From positions 110,127 through 174,126 of the forward strand of contig WION01000090.1 in assembly GCA_015039365.1 (NCBI GenBank): 64,000 nucleotides of DNA, given 5' to 3'. Source of the stretch: Amanita rubescens. Lineage: Eukaryota; Basidiomycota; Agaricomycetes; Agaricales; Amanitaceae. The position numbers and the translations under genes are program-made. The first letter of the stretch is position 1, and each line of letters begins with the position of its first letter. Below are positions 43,501-53,905 of this stretch, piece by piece. The notes beneath the pieces are model-generated. The model was given only the letters and a program-made list of their open reading frames with translations. It searched no databases and was not told the origin of the DNA.

Positions 43501-45955
43501 TTAATCACTGTTCGACATCGTCGTATCATACACGATGGTCGCTGGTCCTCTGTGCCACATGTGACATATGTCAATTAAACACACATTTAACATCAAGAAG
43601 CATAAAACGCACCGTTTCTCGACACCCTGTATGATTTTATCAGATATATTTCTTTTAAAAAACAGAGAGCATAGAAACGTACATCTTCCTTCCAGGCAAT
43701 ATGAGCCTTGAGCTCCGTCAATCCGAAAAGTAGCACAACGTCAAGCTCGAATCGGAAATACTCCTTTCCTCCGTTCAATAGTGGCTTCAAGTGACTCTTG
43801 AGGGTTGTTAGATCAGCTATAACATCGCAGTTATCTTCGAAGAACTCTGTCGAGGCATTTGATAATCAGCCTTCCTCTCGACTGGGATATAAGCTATGTA
43901 CCTGGCTCGAGATCCAACCATAGCGGTGCCTTCGCAGCGCGTCCACGATAACATTTCAGGACAAGCTCAACCGTATCAAACTCCTCAAACTGGCGTCGCG
44001 GTAATTCGTGGAAATAGGTCTTTCTAAACTCCTTTTCCTCGGAAACGGCAGTTGCCTGCGTTCTAAAATTAAGTAAAATTGTCTCGCAAAAATGAACGCT
44101 ACTAGCCTTTGCTAGAATTTCAGAAAAGATGCCTTCAATCCGACGTGGTCCAGACGGCGAGGGGTAGACTAGACTAGGGCGACAAATATGTTCGGGGTTC
44201 GTTGGCTCGAACAAGCGCGTGGCCTCGATACCAAATGTAAACTTCGAGACACGGACGGAGACACGATGATCGATATGGTAAGAGACGGCTCCTTCTGCAA
44301 CCGCCTTGTTGCTGCGAGAAATTTTAAGTTAAGTCAACAACTCTCTGAACTTGAAGTCACGTACAGATATCGATCGGGCCTGAGGATTTGGATGTCTCGC
44401 TCTTTGAAGTGTCCATCCAGTCTTGAGAAGAGGTAGTCTGATGTGGCAAAGCCACCAACGAGACATATCGCCTAGTACAAAGTGAAATTGGAAACTTGGA
44501 CACATCGGGGTAAAGGACGATTACCTTGATGGTAGTTCTGGATTTTGAACATTGGTCTTCAATCGTCTCAATGATGGCCTTTACAGAGGGGTCGAAGAAG
44601 CTCGCTACTTTCTCCCTAAATCACGTAGCGTAGCATCAAGCGCTGAGGCAAAAGTTATCAAAGTACTTGCCCGCTGAGTTTTAAACCACCCGCTTTAATA
44701 TTGAGATCAGGATCGTTATCGCTTCCTTTTCCGAACTTGATAAATGAAGGCTTGGAAGAGTTCCTAAAACTTGTCTTGGTTGTCTTATCGAAAAACCTTT
44801 TCATCGTCGCTATCTCTTCAGGGCCTCCAAACTTTGATCCATGTAAATAGCCTAGAGTCAAGTAGATAAGAGCGAATATAGCAAATAAAGAGCAGCAATC
44901 ACTTTTCAGGTATTGTTCAGCACGTCCTGTGACAAACGTCGACCCCTGGAGAAGACCTGCAGTAGACGGTTAGCTACAGATGTACTCTTCCACATCGAGA
45001 ACGTACATTCAGCTGCCGAGATCTCTTTCAAAGATCTGTCTGATGCACGGGTATAGGTGCTAATATCAATGGTTCCACCGCCACAATCAACGACCATCAC
45101 TCCATCGTCCAACTATCACATTTGTCAATCAGTAGGAGTAAAATGAATAATTGCTTTACGCACCAAGCGTTCCAATACTGTTGGGATGTTGTTCAAGCAA
45201 TAATGCAGACTAGCCTCGCCTTCAGTGACGAAGCTGACTTGATCCAACGCCTCCGCTTCGTTCTTCACCAGACCCGCAGAGATAGCCGCATTCCGCATCT
45301 CCGATTGCTGTCTCCCTTCCCACCCATTCGGATGGCTGAGAATAAAGTTTATATCATCTTTTACCGAGTTCCACATATCGTCTCCTTGGCGTTCTTGGAT
45401 ATACCGTTTCGTTGCGTCGAATAGATAGCGAAGAACATCAGAATAGATGGCAATGGCGGTTTTGCCCCTCGGAAGTGGGGGCAGGTCTCCCGCGTTGAAT
45501 CCTTGCTCGGCGGCCAGGCGAGGGGGACGAAGATGCAATTTAAACCTTTGGAATTCGTTGAGTGCTGCGGAAACCGGAAAAGATGTTTTACTGTATACCA
45601 TTCTGATCTAACCATACCCGGCGTTTCGAATAGTTCTGGATTTGTATCTGGATCTGTTTCCGATCCAACTGCGACGACTGTTCCGTCTTCATCATAGCAA
45701 ACGACGCTGGGAATTTTCGAGTCGCCCGCAACCTTTTGTTGTCCGAGAAACCTGCCAAGTAACGAGTAAGACGGAAAACACTACCACAGCATGTTAATAA
45801 GATTCGTACTGAGTTACTCCGCGAATTTCGGGAGATTGGCCAGGGTCCAAAATCGAGTACGAAGCGCCGCTGAACGTCGTGCCAACGTCAAAGGCCACGA
45901 CAAGCTTCCTCCTAGTTCCGGTGTATGGCTTCCGATGAACGGTGGATGTGGACAT
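43501..45955 (-). pseudogene. Hsp70-like (Hsp12A-type) gene, copy 2, one frameshift
   Basis: Better preserved than copy 1. ATG at 45,955 gives MSTSTVHRKPYTG and a good phosphate-1 loop FDVGTTFSGASYSILDPG. Further on come SHPNGWEGRQQSEMRNAAI, VSFVTEGEASLHYC, phosphate-2 DCGGGTIDIS, the KFGGPEE region and a C-terminal end joined by introns to GVEKR and RGPATIVYD, with the stop at 43,501. Compared with copy 1 there are two extra bases near 45,595 (TGGTATACAG for TGGTACAG), which break the frame at RSEWYSK. It could be a recent pseudogene; if the lesion is an assembly error, the gene is otherwise complete. Hsp70-like ATPases of this family lack a clear substrate-binding domain. Confidence 0.7.
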
Positions 45956-46644
45956 GTTGATTGGCTGGAAGTGGGGTCGAAGTTTCAGAGCTGAGAACGC
46001 GCAGTTGCCTGGTCAGCCCGCATCATATATATGAAAAGACAGATTACTCACCAAAGTCGCAGCAATAGTACAAGCGTGCTTTCAACGTGCCTTCAAGATG
46101 GATCTAACGCAGTTGATAAGGACGCTCGTAAAGGGGGGCAGTGTGTTTAACACGAGAATGTCCGAATTCATCGCTATCACAGAACCACCGAATTTGTTCA
46201 CCCTCGTGCAAGACACATGATTCATGCTGCGCATATAGAAACCCGGAATGCCGTATAGAAGCCAGATTAGGGAGCGCTGATAGTATATGCAAGGTGATTG
46301 CGTCTATGTTTGAACGCGTTGTAATAGGAATGCGTGGTAGTACATGATGCTGCGTCGTGTCGATCGTGATGAACTGTGACGAGGGCCCAGGGGACAGATT
46401 CCCATTCTCAACTTTGCATTCAAGAAAGTGTACTGCGCAAAGCGGCGATGTTTGCAATGAGAGGTTTAGATGTCATCCGATCACAGCTTGGAGTCAACTC
46501 CCACAGCATTCTGGCGGAGATTGTCGGCTGCAGCGCGTTGACTACTACAAGTACACAGCTATCTACGATGAAGAGGGCTACCGATACTGATATAACATAC
46601 TTGGGCATATGGTACACTAATGAATGAATGAGGGAGGTCCTAAA

Positions 46645-48590
46645 TCAGAGCGCTTGTTCCAAGATACGCCTCGTCTCGGGGTCAAACGCGCTGGCGAGGA
46701 TAACCTTGGGTTTGATGATAGAGGTGTCGCCTTTGCGGACAGTCGAAAGCCTCTTCAGACCCAAGTCCGTTGTCGCGGCAACGGATCCGGCGTATAAATC
46801 ATCGTCGCTATCGCTGTACGAGTTCTCCATGGTCCTAATATCAAATATCTCTCCTGCTTGTACGAGGACGACCTCCAAAGATTCACCAGTGGCGTCCTCG
46901 AAGATTGAGTTGTTTATATGCAATGCTGGGCCTACAATCATGGGACACCTCTCCTCGAGAAGCTCGGTGACCCACTCCGTTGAGTTGGGCGGCAAACCGA
47001 TGAATGAGAGCAAGGACATGATGTGTTCTGACATATATTGCGCCATCGATGTTTTCGTGTTTTCATTCTGCCTGAATTGAGCATGCGTAACGGATCGCCA
47101 CTTGTTGGCGCTAGTCAAATCCTCTGCAGATAAATCAGTCCTATATTCAAAAGAAGAGAGCGCCACTCACCGGTCGCCTGGATACTAGTGAATAACGTGG
47201 ATAGGAAATCGCTGTAGTTCCACATGCCGGGGCACCAAGACTGGGTGATCTTGGCGCAGCAGAAGTTCATGCACATTTGCAGCGCTACTTGAACGATGAG
47301 AGGGTCAAGGTCGGCAGCCGTGGAGGTTTTGACCTTCAACACCTCCGTCATCTCTTTGCCCAACATTTTCACTACACGAGCTTCTTCTGCCGCCGCTCGA
47401 GTCGTAGCGATGGCCCTGGATCGACTTTGACCTCGCGATTCCAATAGATCAGCTAAGCATGCCGCTGCTTGATAGACCTCCGAGTTGAGAATGTCGAGAA
47501 GCGTTACGAGTTCTTGTTCAACGGATTTGCCCGTCTTGGCGACGCCGTGGCTTAGGAAACGCTTAACATGGTTCGGAGAGTCGTAAACCTGGGACTTGAG
47601 GTCTTTGACCTCGTCTGACTGTCGTTGCAATTGGGTTTTGAGCAGGCTGTTCTGGTCCTCGAGATATTCTGAATGATTCATCAGTTCGCGAACCTGCATC
47701 GCGCCCGCCTGCTGCTCGTTCTCGAGGACGGTAAGCCGCTCTTGAAGCGTCTTCTCCTTTTCGTCTTGGTGACGAATATGCTGCTCCAGTTTCTCTCGTT
47801 CGTGCGTCCTGATGTTTTCCTGTCGAGCCCGCTCGGCCTCCCGAGCTCTTTCCTCTCTGATCCTAGCAGCAGACTCGTAGTTCTCCCGCATGCGACGTTC
47901 ATTCTCCTCGCGTTTTCTCTTCTCCTCCTTTCTCCTTCGCTCATCTTCTTCTATCCTCTTGCGTTCTTCTTCCTCCCTCGCTTTACGTTCCTCCTCTTCT
48001 CTCCTCTTACGCTCCTCTTCTTCCCTCTTTCTGCGGTTCTCCTCCTCTTCTCTCTTTCTGCGGTCCTCCTCCCGCCTTCGTTCTTCCTCGGCTCTCTTGC
48101 GATCCTCGTTCCTCCTTTCTTCCGCCCTACGTCGTTCTTCCTCGGCTCTCTTGCGATCCTCGTTCCTCCTTTCTTCCGCCCTACGTCGTTCTTCCTCTTC
48201 CCTCTTCTGGCGCTCTACCTCCTCCCTTTTTCGTTCCTCCTCCCCCTCCCGCGCCTCACGAGCCATCCTTTCCTCCTCAGCCTTTGATGGACGAGTCTTC
48301 ACCCTCCCATCAACGCCGACATCCGTCCATTCCTGGTCAATATCGGTACGGTTTTCCGTCTTTGGGACGATGGTATAAGACGGTTCTTCAACCAGGACCG
48401 TATTATCGCCTATGATTCGGGAAGAAGAGGAAGATTCGTTTGAGTCTGAGCCAAACGAATCATTGCTTTTCCTCGGAGCTCGGAGCGCATCTTGGGTTAT
48501 CCTGCTCGTTGCATGAACTGGATGAGCAGCCGTAGTGGCGCGACGGCTTTTCCCCAGGATACCAAGCATGGTAAACGGAGAGGCCATCAT
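46645..48590 (-). CDS. Long charged coiled-coil protein, partner-type gene next to Hsp70-like genes
   Basis: Two exons, 48590-47171 and 47123-46645, with a 47-nt intron; 632 residues. The first 110 residues are low-complexity. Residues about 115-290 are almost pure Glu/Arg/Lys (repeats such as EERRRAEERRNEDRKRA, twice), a predicted long coiled coil. A globular part follows (ILNSEVYQAAACLADLLESR; LIVQVALQMCMNFCC), and the end is IIKPKVILASAF. The globular part and the terminal motif are shared with the gene at 51,606, which defines a family. It sits head to head with an Hsp70-like gene, with a 451-bp shared promoter region. Biochemical role unknown. Confidence 0.8.
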
Positions 48591-49041
48591 GAATGCTGCG
48601 CTCTAGAATGATGGGGCAGTAGACGTGTGAGTTTAATGTATGAGCGCTTTATTGGTGGCACAGGAATAACCCACGCCCTTTCCTCGTTCCCCGACGGCTG
48701 TGTTAGAGCGCGTCACGAGTTTGACTGCGGATTTGGGGTGAAAAAACGGGGTTTAGTGCATCGAACTTTAGATCTTCCTGTCTATATCGGGTAATGTGTT
48801 TTGACAAAGACATTCTCACGCCTTTTCGCCACCTCGGGAATGAAAGGTTACCGTCGTCAAGACCGAGTCTGGGCGCAAGCTCACATGCAGATCACACGCG
48901 ATCAACTGCATTTCGTTCCAGTCTGGCCCTGGCATTGAATCGGACATATTTCTATTCTTGGCTATAATTGGATTACACGCATGCGAACGTCTCGTGTTAC
49001 TCTGATCTTTACCTAGAACAGCAGAAATAACCGTTATATGC
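48591..49041. promoter_or_regulatory. Divergent promoter region of a coiled-coil gene and an Hsp70-like gene
   Basis: 451 bp between two start codons in opposite orientations. An ATG at 49,038, four bases before the Hsp70-like start, opens a short out-of-frame ORF. No heat-shock element arrangement was evident by eye. Confidence 0.35.
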
Positions 49042-51527
49042 ATGTCGCGCAGAGGTTCAAAGGGTTCAAAGGGTTCAACTCGACTAAACGCCAGAATTGT
49101 GCTAGGTTTTGACATTGGAACCGCGTATAGTGGTATTTCGTACAGGTAAGTAAGCGCCCATTGCCCAGAAAGAGGAAGTTCTGAGACTGAATCCGTCGTT
49201 CCAGTCTCTTGGATCCACGTGTTCCCGGAAGTGAAACGGTGAAAAGGGTGAACGAGTAAGTCCAACGTGACAGAATTCCAGAAGTTGTTGACGCTGGTGC
49301 GATCAGTTTCGATGCTCAAGAAGATAGCAGCAGTACTAGGACCCCGAGTGTAATCTATTACAATTCACTTGGTGCATGGCGGTCCGCAGGCGATGCTGCG
49401 CTGACAAGGGGAGTCGAACTTCAGGCATCTGACCGGGGATGGATCAAGGTCGAACGGTGAGTAAAAGGAATATTCGTTCAGTCGATCCTCCAAGCTAAAC
49501 GTAGGATATCAAGTATGAAGCTATACTTACACCATGGCGATTCGGAGACGGTACACCTCCCTGATCTCCCCGCCGGTTTAAGTGTCGTGGACATATTGTC
49601 GGATTACTTGGAATATTTGCATGACACGGCCAAGGTGTTCATCAAGGCACAGCACGATATTGATCTTGACGACCTTAAGGGCCGAATTCATTACGTTCTG
49701 CCTCTTCCGAATGGATGGGATAACTTGCAACACCAGCAGGTTCGAAGGGCTGCGGCGCTTGCCGGTCTTATCGAGACCGAACACTCTCCTGAACTTATTT
49801 TGGTCACGGATGGAGAGGCAGTGCTTCATTATTGTGCTCACAGAAATGACTTCAAATTTCCTGTAAGTAACGTGAATGAATGTTGGTGATCCGTTAATAC
49901 GTGCCCCTTATTAGGATGAAGATGGTGTCCTCTTTGTTTCTACAGGTTTGTTATTAGCTTGCATTCCCAGTTTTCCAATTCAGAGCATATGTCAGGAGCA
50001 GCAATTACGAATTTCAGCGCATATTCCAAGACATCTGAGAGACGGCTTTTCAAAGAAATTATCGCTGCTCAGAGTTTGGTGATTGCCAGCCGCAATTAAA
50101 ACTGTACTTACGTCGTGATCAGGCGTTACCTCCGGGTCATTACTTGTAACGGATGAAGCCCGGGCCTTCATAAAATGTGGGTCTCCTCCGACCCTGTCTC
50201 ATAGATGACCTCTTATCGCTAGTTTTAGATTGGTTTCGTGATTGTCGCTTCAGTGATGATTCGGACTTCATTGCTGACAGATTTGATAAAACCGCCAAGT
50301 TACGCTTTGATAACGATGCAATACATTACAACATCCAATTTGGCTCGCCCAGGGACAATGACCCAGATCTAAGAGTGCATGGAGGGGCGCTTGAACTTGA
50401 TGGGTACGTTGCATTTAATATCGAATGGCCCTGAGCTTATGAGGTTAAGACGTCAGATTGCAGGGTTCTTCGGGCCGCATGTAGACAAAATCATCCTGAT
50501 AATAAATGAAATCAGAAACTTGCTGAATGGTTTGAAGAACATTCAGGTAGAGGCTGTCCGTCGTTCTCATGTTCGTTTTCTGATGTAGCCTACAGTCAAT
50601 CGTTCTCGTTGGTGGCTTCGGAGAAAGTCACTGGTTATTTAACATCCTAAGGACAACTTTCGAAGATTGTCTCATCTATCGCCCTGAAAACGACGGGTTC
50701 GTTTCCTGTTTACTAAAACGTATTCGATTTTGTTCATGAAAGATCTAAGGTTGAACGCTGTCGCCGATGGCGCCATTCATTTCTATCTGTACCACTATGT
50801 AACATCGCGTATTACTCGATATACTTATGGGATCAAGTCCAGCATCCGATTTGATGAATCCAATACGGAGCATCAGCGCCGAGCGTCATCAAAGCAGGAA
50901 CAATATGACGGCACCATGGTATTGCCGAACGCATTTGACATCATTCTGCCCAGGGTACGCGTGGCCCTAAATTATAATCCGCGGTAACTTTAAACCAATC
51001 TCTAGAACACACCAGTACGAGAGACGAAGGAATACAAAAGGAGATATCATATTAAAAGCTTAAGCCGTCAAGGGTTGTACAAGCGTGATGTTCAGCTTCT
51101 ATGTTACAAAGGAAGCTTACCGAACCCAAAATGGGTGGATCTTGAACCTGGTACTTCACATCTTTCGTTGCTGTTGTGAATAGCTCACAGCCTATTGCTA
51201 GAACTGTTTGACCCGGTGGAAGTGGTAGAAGCAGATATGACGGCCATAGCCAGATCTCTAACACCCATGAAAGGCCCGGGAAACAGGCCGTACTTCGCCC
51301 TCAAGCATGATGTGATACTAAGTTTTGGTGCCTCCGGAATCAGCGCTCGGACAGAAGTGCATGCGCAGATCGGTTGGTCCATGACTGTGAGTTTACCTCG
51401 CACCGATCTCCTTCCGACTGCCAACTTACGTGCTGTCAAACAGAAAAACTACAGAACACGGCCAACGACGTTAAATGTACCATTACACGAAAACTATGGC
51501 TCGCAATCTGTAAGATTCGCTGAATGA
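49042..51527 (+). CDS. Hsp70-like ATPase with an altered phosphate-2 loop
   Basis: ATG at 49,042; the phosphate-1 loop is GFDIGTAYSGISY. Later exons read VVDAGAISFDAQED, PSVIYYNSLGAW, an exon from about 49,505 (MKLYLHHGDSETVHLPDL... LPNGWDNLQHQQVRR... LVTDGEAVLHYC), then DEDGVLFVST joined to GAAITNFSAYSKT, and a C-terminal part (FALKHDVILSFGASGISARTE) ending RFAE at 51,527. In relatives the phosphate-2 loop is DAGGGT or DCGGGT; here it reads STGAAIT, so nucleotide hydrolysis may be lost. One predicted intron, 49,256-49,281, would be only 26 nt, which is suspicious and may be a deletion scar. It is convergent with the next coiled-coil gene (78 bp between the stops). Confidence 0.65.
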
Positions 51528-51605
51528 ATGCATGTAAATTGTAATCGTATTATCGCCCCTCGTCTCATAAAATACCAAGTATTGGCCCGTACCGAATGTT
51601 TGGAC

Positions 51606-53687
51606 CTAAACGTTCGTAGTTTTGCGGAGCCCTTCTAGGGCCGAAACTAGCACCACCTTTGGCTTCAGAATCGTCGCGTTCTCCCTTTGTTCCGTGCCCG
51701 CGTTGCCTGGGGCAACAATCTTCTCGGACTGAAGGCCCAGCTCTAGGGTACATAGCACAGGGCCTTCCTTCCCTTCTTCGTAAGCATCAATCGCGGAGTC
51801 GGGGTGGAACCACTCTTCGGACGGGATACCATGTGCACACAAATCTGCAGATGTTATCCCTTTCCCGATGACTTGCTGAACTTCAATGGCTTTTTTCGCG
51901 ATGATATCGATTCTCTCCTCGAATTGAGGTGGTGTAGGAACGTGTGGCCCGCGCGCAGCCCAGCCGATGGCGATAAGCAAATCGCGCAAAACCAGTTTCA
52001 GGAACTCGGTGCTTTTGACTCGAATGTTGTTCTCACCCCCTGCTTCTATATAAGTACGCGCCAACGCCCTCCATCGACCCGCAATGGCTTGTCCCGCTAA
52101 GAGAGGGATAGTAAGGAAGACGTTTAAACGTTTTGGAAGATGCTCACATGATGATCGTATTGAATTGTATATGTTTTCAACGTTGGAACGAGACTCCCAG
52201 GCGGGTGGGTTCCATTCCTTGATCACACGAGCGCACGCGTTGATTAAGCCTGCCTGCAGAACAATCTGGGATAGCGTCTGGTCGAAACGTATCTGTTTAT
52301 CGGTTATGTCAAGCAACAGAACGGATTGTAACCGCGGGCCAATGTACGGTTTGACCTCGTTCAATGCTCTTTTCAGCTCGGCTTGGTCGGCTTGGTCATC
52401 CTTGGATCCTTTTCGCTGCGTCAAAGAATCGGCGATGTGGGCAGATACCTGTTGAACTTCTGCATTCAGCAACTCTATCATTTTGGAAACCTCCGTCACA
52501 GAAATGCTGTCCGCCTTTCCGAGGAAGGCTTGCGCGCTAGAAAGTTCTGCCGTCCTCTCCTTTAACAGTTGATCCAACTGATCGCGTTCCCCCTGGGCAC
52601 GGGCCAACTGGGCCTTTAACTCATCTATCGCTGCCGCCTGCTCCGATTTCTCGTCCAAGAGGGCACGAATTTGTTGGTCGGTTTCTTGCCGATATCTTCC
52701 GTGAGGATAACGACGCTGCGAGTCAGATGGACGATGGCCTTCAGGATGATGTTGGGAATCGGAGTAACGATGCCGATAATGTGGATTTCGCCCTCGATAT
52801 TGCCCATGCCGCCCATAAGAATGATGTTGTGAGCTAGAGGGACGTCGATCTTCAATTTCTCTGCGTTCCCCCTCCTCATCCCTGCCTCCGTCTTCCCCAA
52901 TATCCTCCTGTGGAGCTCCGCCTCCGTGGTCGAGGCGATGGGAGTCTGGGCGACTACCACCGGTTCGTTGAGGATCAGGAGCGTCATTCGGTTGCATTCT
53001 GCCATCGTCCCTATCCTCTTCCTGTGGATCTCCACGCCTCTGGTCAAGGTGATGGGGGTCTGGGTGACTGCGGCTGGTTCGTTGAGGATTGGACCTGTCA
53101 TTCTGTCGCATTCTGTCATCGTTCCTAGCCTCCTCTTGTGGATCCCCGGGCCTCTGATCAGGATGGTTGGAGCTGCTGTTGGTCCGTTGAGGATTGGACC
53201 TATTATTCTGTCGTAATCTATCATCGTTCCTATCCTCCTCCTGTGGATCTCCGCGCCTCTGATCGTGACGATGAGGGAAGCCCAGGTGATTGCCGATGGT
53301 CCGTTGAAAATTGGTCCTATTACTATCCCGCGGTCTACTATCTCGCGTTTCGCGAATCTCTTTTTCTGTCTCTCGTTTATTTTCCCCGTCCCTTTCTTTG
53401 TCAGGACGACGGGTATCGGCAGTACGATTTCGGTCATCCGCCAGATCGCTCTGCCCGTGGTTTGTCTTCTCGGGCGATGCTCTCGAACTATGCTCTGTGT
53501 CATGCTTCACAGTCGGGTCTGCAGGAGGCGATGCTCTCGCCCGACTTTTTGGGCCGGATGAGCGTTGTGGCAGGGAAATTCTCACCGCGCCGCCTGCAAC
53601 ATTCTCCCTTCCAGGACTCGCCCTCTCGGTTGTATCGGTTGGCCTCGACTTGGTCGAATCCATTGGGGCATTTTGGTCCGCGCTCAT
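51606..53687 (-). CDS. Repeat-rich charged protein with coiled coil, paralogue of the 46,645 gene
   Basis: Uninterrupted frame; I choose ATG at 53,687 (MSADQNAPMDSTKS, 693 residues), because the upstream alternative at 53,897 would leave only 8 bp to the divergent Hsp70-like start. The N-terminal half is disordered and contains four to five imperfect repeats of about 33 residues around RRGDPQEEDRNDDRLRQN, rich in Arg, Asp and Gln. A short coiled coil follows (IDELKAQLARAQGERDQL), then a globular part (IELLNAEVQQVSAHIADSL; SQIVLQAGLINACARVIKEW) and the end ILKPKVVLVSAL. The last two are shared with the 46,645 gene. It is head to head with the Hsp70-like gene at 53,906. Confidence 0.8.
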   Translation of the reverse strand: MSADQNAPMDSTKSRPTDTTERASPGRENVAGGAVRISLPQRSSGPKSRARASPPADPTVKHDTEHSSRASPEKTNHGQSDLADDRNRTADTRRPDKERDGENKRETEKEIRETRDSRPRDSNRTNFQRTIGNHLGFPHRHDQRRGDPQEEDRNDDRLRQNNRSNPQRTNSSSNHPDQRPGDPQEEARNDDRMRQNDRSNPQRTSRSHPDPHHLDQRRGDPQEEDRDDGRMQPNDAPDPQRTGGSRPDSHRLDHGGGAPQEDIGEDGGRDEEGERREIEDRRPSSSQHHSYGRHGQYRGRNPHYRHRYSDSQHHPEGHRPSDSQRRYPHGRYRQETDQQIRALLDEKSEQAAAIDELKAQLARAQGERDQLDQLLKERTAELSSAQAFLGKADSISVTEVSKMIELLNAEVQQVSAHIADSLTQRKGSKDDQADQAELKRALNEVKPYIGPRLQSVLLLDITDKQIRFDQTLSQIVLQAGLINACARVIKEWNPPAWESRSNVENIYNSIRSSCEHLPKRLNVFLTIPLLAGQAIAGRWRALARTYIEAGGENNIRVKSTEFLKLVLRDLLIAIGWAARGPHVPTPPQFEERIDIIAKKAIEVQQVIGKGITSADLCAHGIPSEEWFHPDSAIDAYEEGKEGPVLCTLELGLQSEKIVAPGNAGTEQRENATILKPKVVLVSALEGLRKTTNV

Positions 53688-53905
53688 GAGTGATAATGAG
53701 GAGGCGCTGAGCCCGCAGTAAGGAAAGTCAGGTTCGCCGCCTGCTGCGCACAGAACCGATGGTATGGAACGTTCATATCTAATTATGTTGGGGAAGCTTC
53801 TACCGGAACGTGTATAACGCATGTTTTCCTTTTTGACCTTACCCTGTGAGAATACTTTTGTGCCCATTAAGGCACTGCCACACAATCTTCCACTCATACG
53901 TATCC

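Larger units (their letters stand above)
24180..47400. repeat. Segmental tandem duplication, unit 2
   Basis: Second copy of the unit, in direct orientation. It lacks the KDZ element, carries a 6.6-kb Ty3/gypsy insertion, has a one-codon exon array of its own, and runs on into the intact coiled-coil gene at 46,645-48,590. The precise right limit of homology cannot be fixed, because unit 1 is truncated there. Confidence 0.85.

Noticed and set aside
47673..48287. Plus-strand Leu/Ser/Phe-rich ORF that looks like a membrane protein
   Set aside because: It is the antisense shadow of the Glu/Arg-rich coiled coil of the minus-strand gene.
52625..53503. Second minus-strand ORF of 292 codons inside the repeat-rich gene
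   Set aside because: It is a shifted frame of the repeat region; it lacks the conserved globular part and terminal motif shared with the paralogue.
53688..53897. Upstream start for the repeat-rich coiled-coil gene at 53,897
   Set aside because: It would leave 8 bp between two divergent start codons; the added residues show no family feature. The ATG at 53,687 is preferred.
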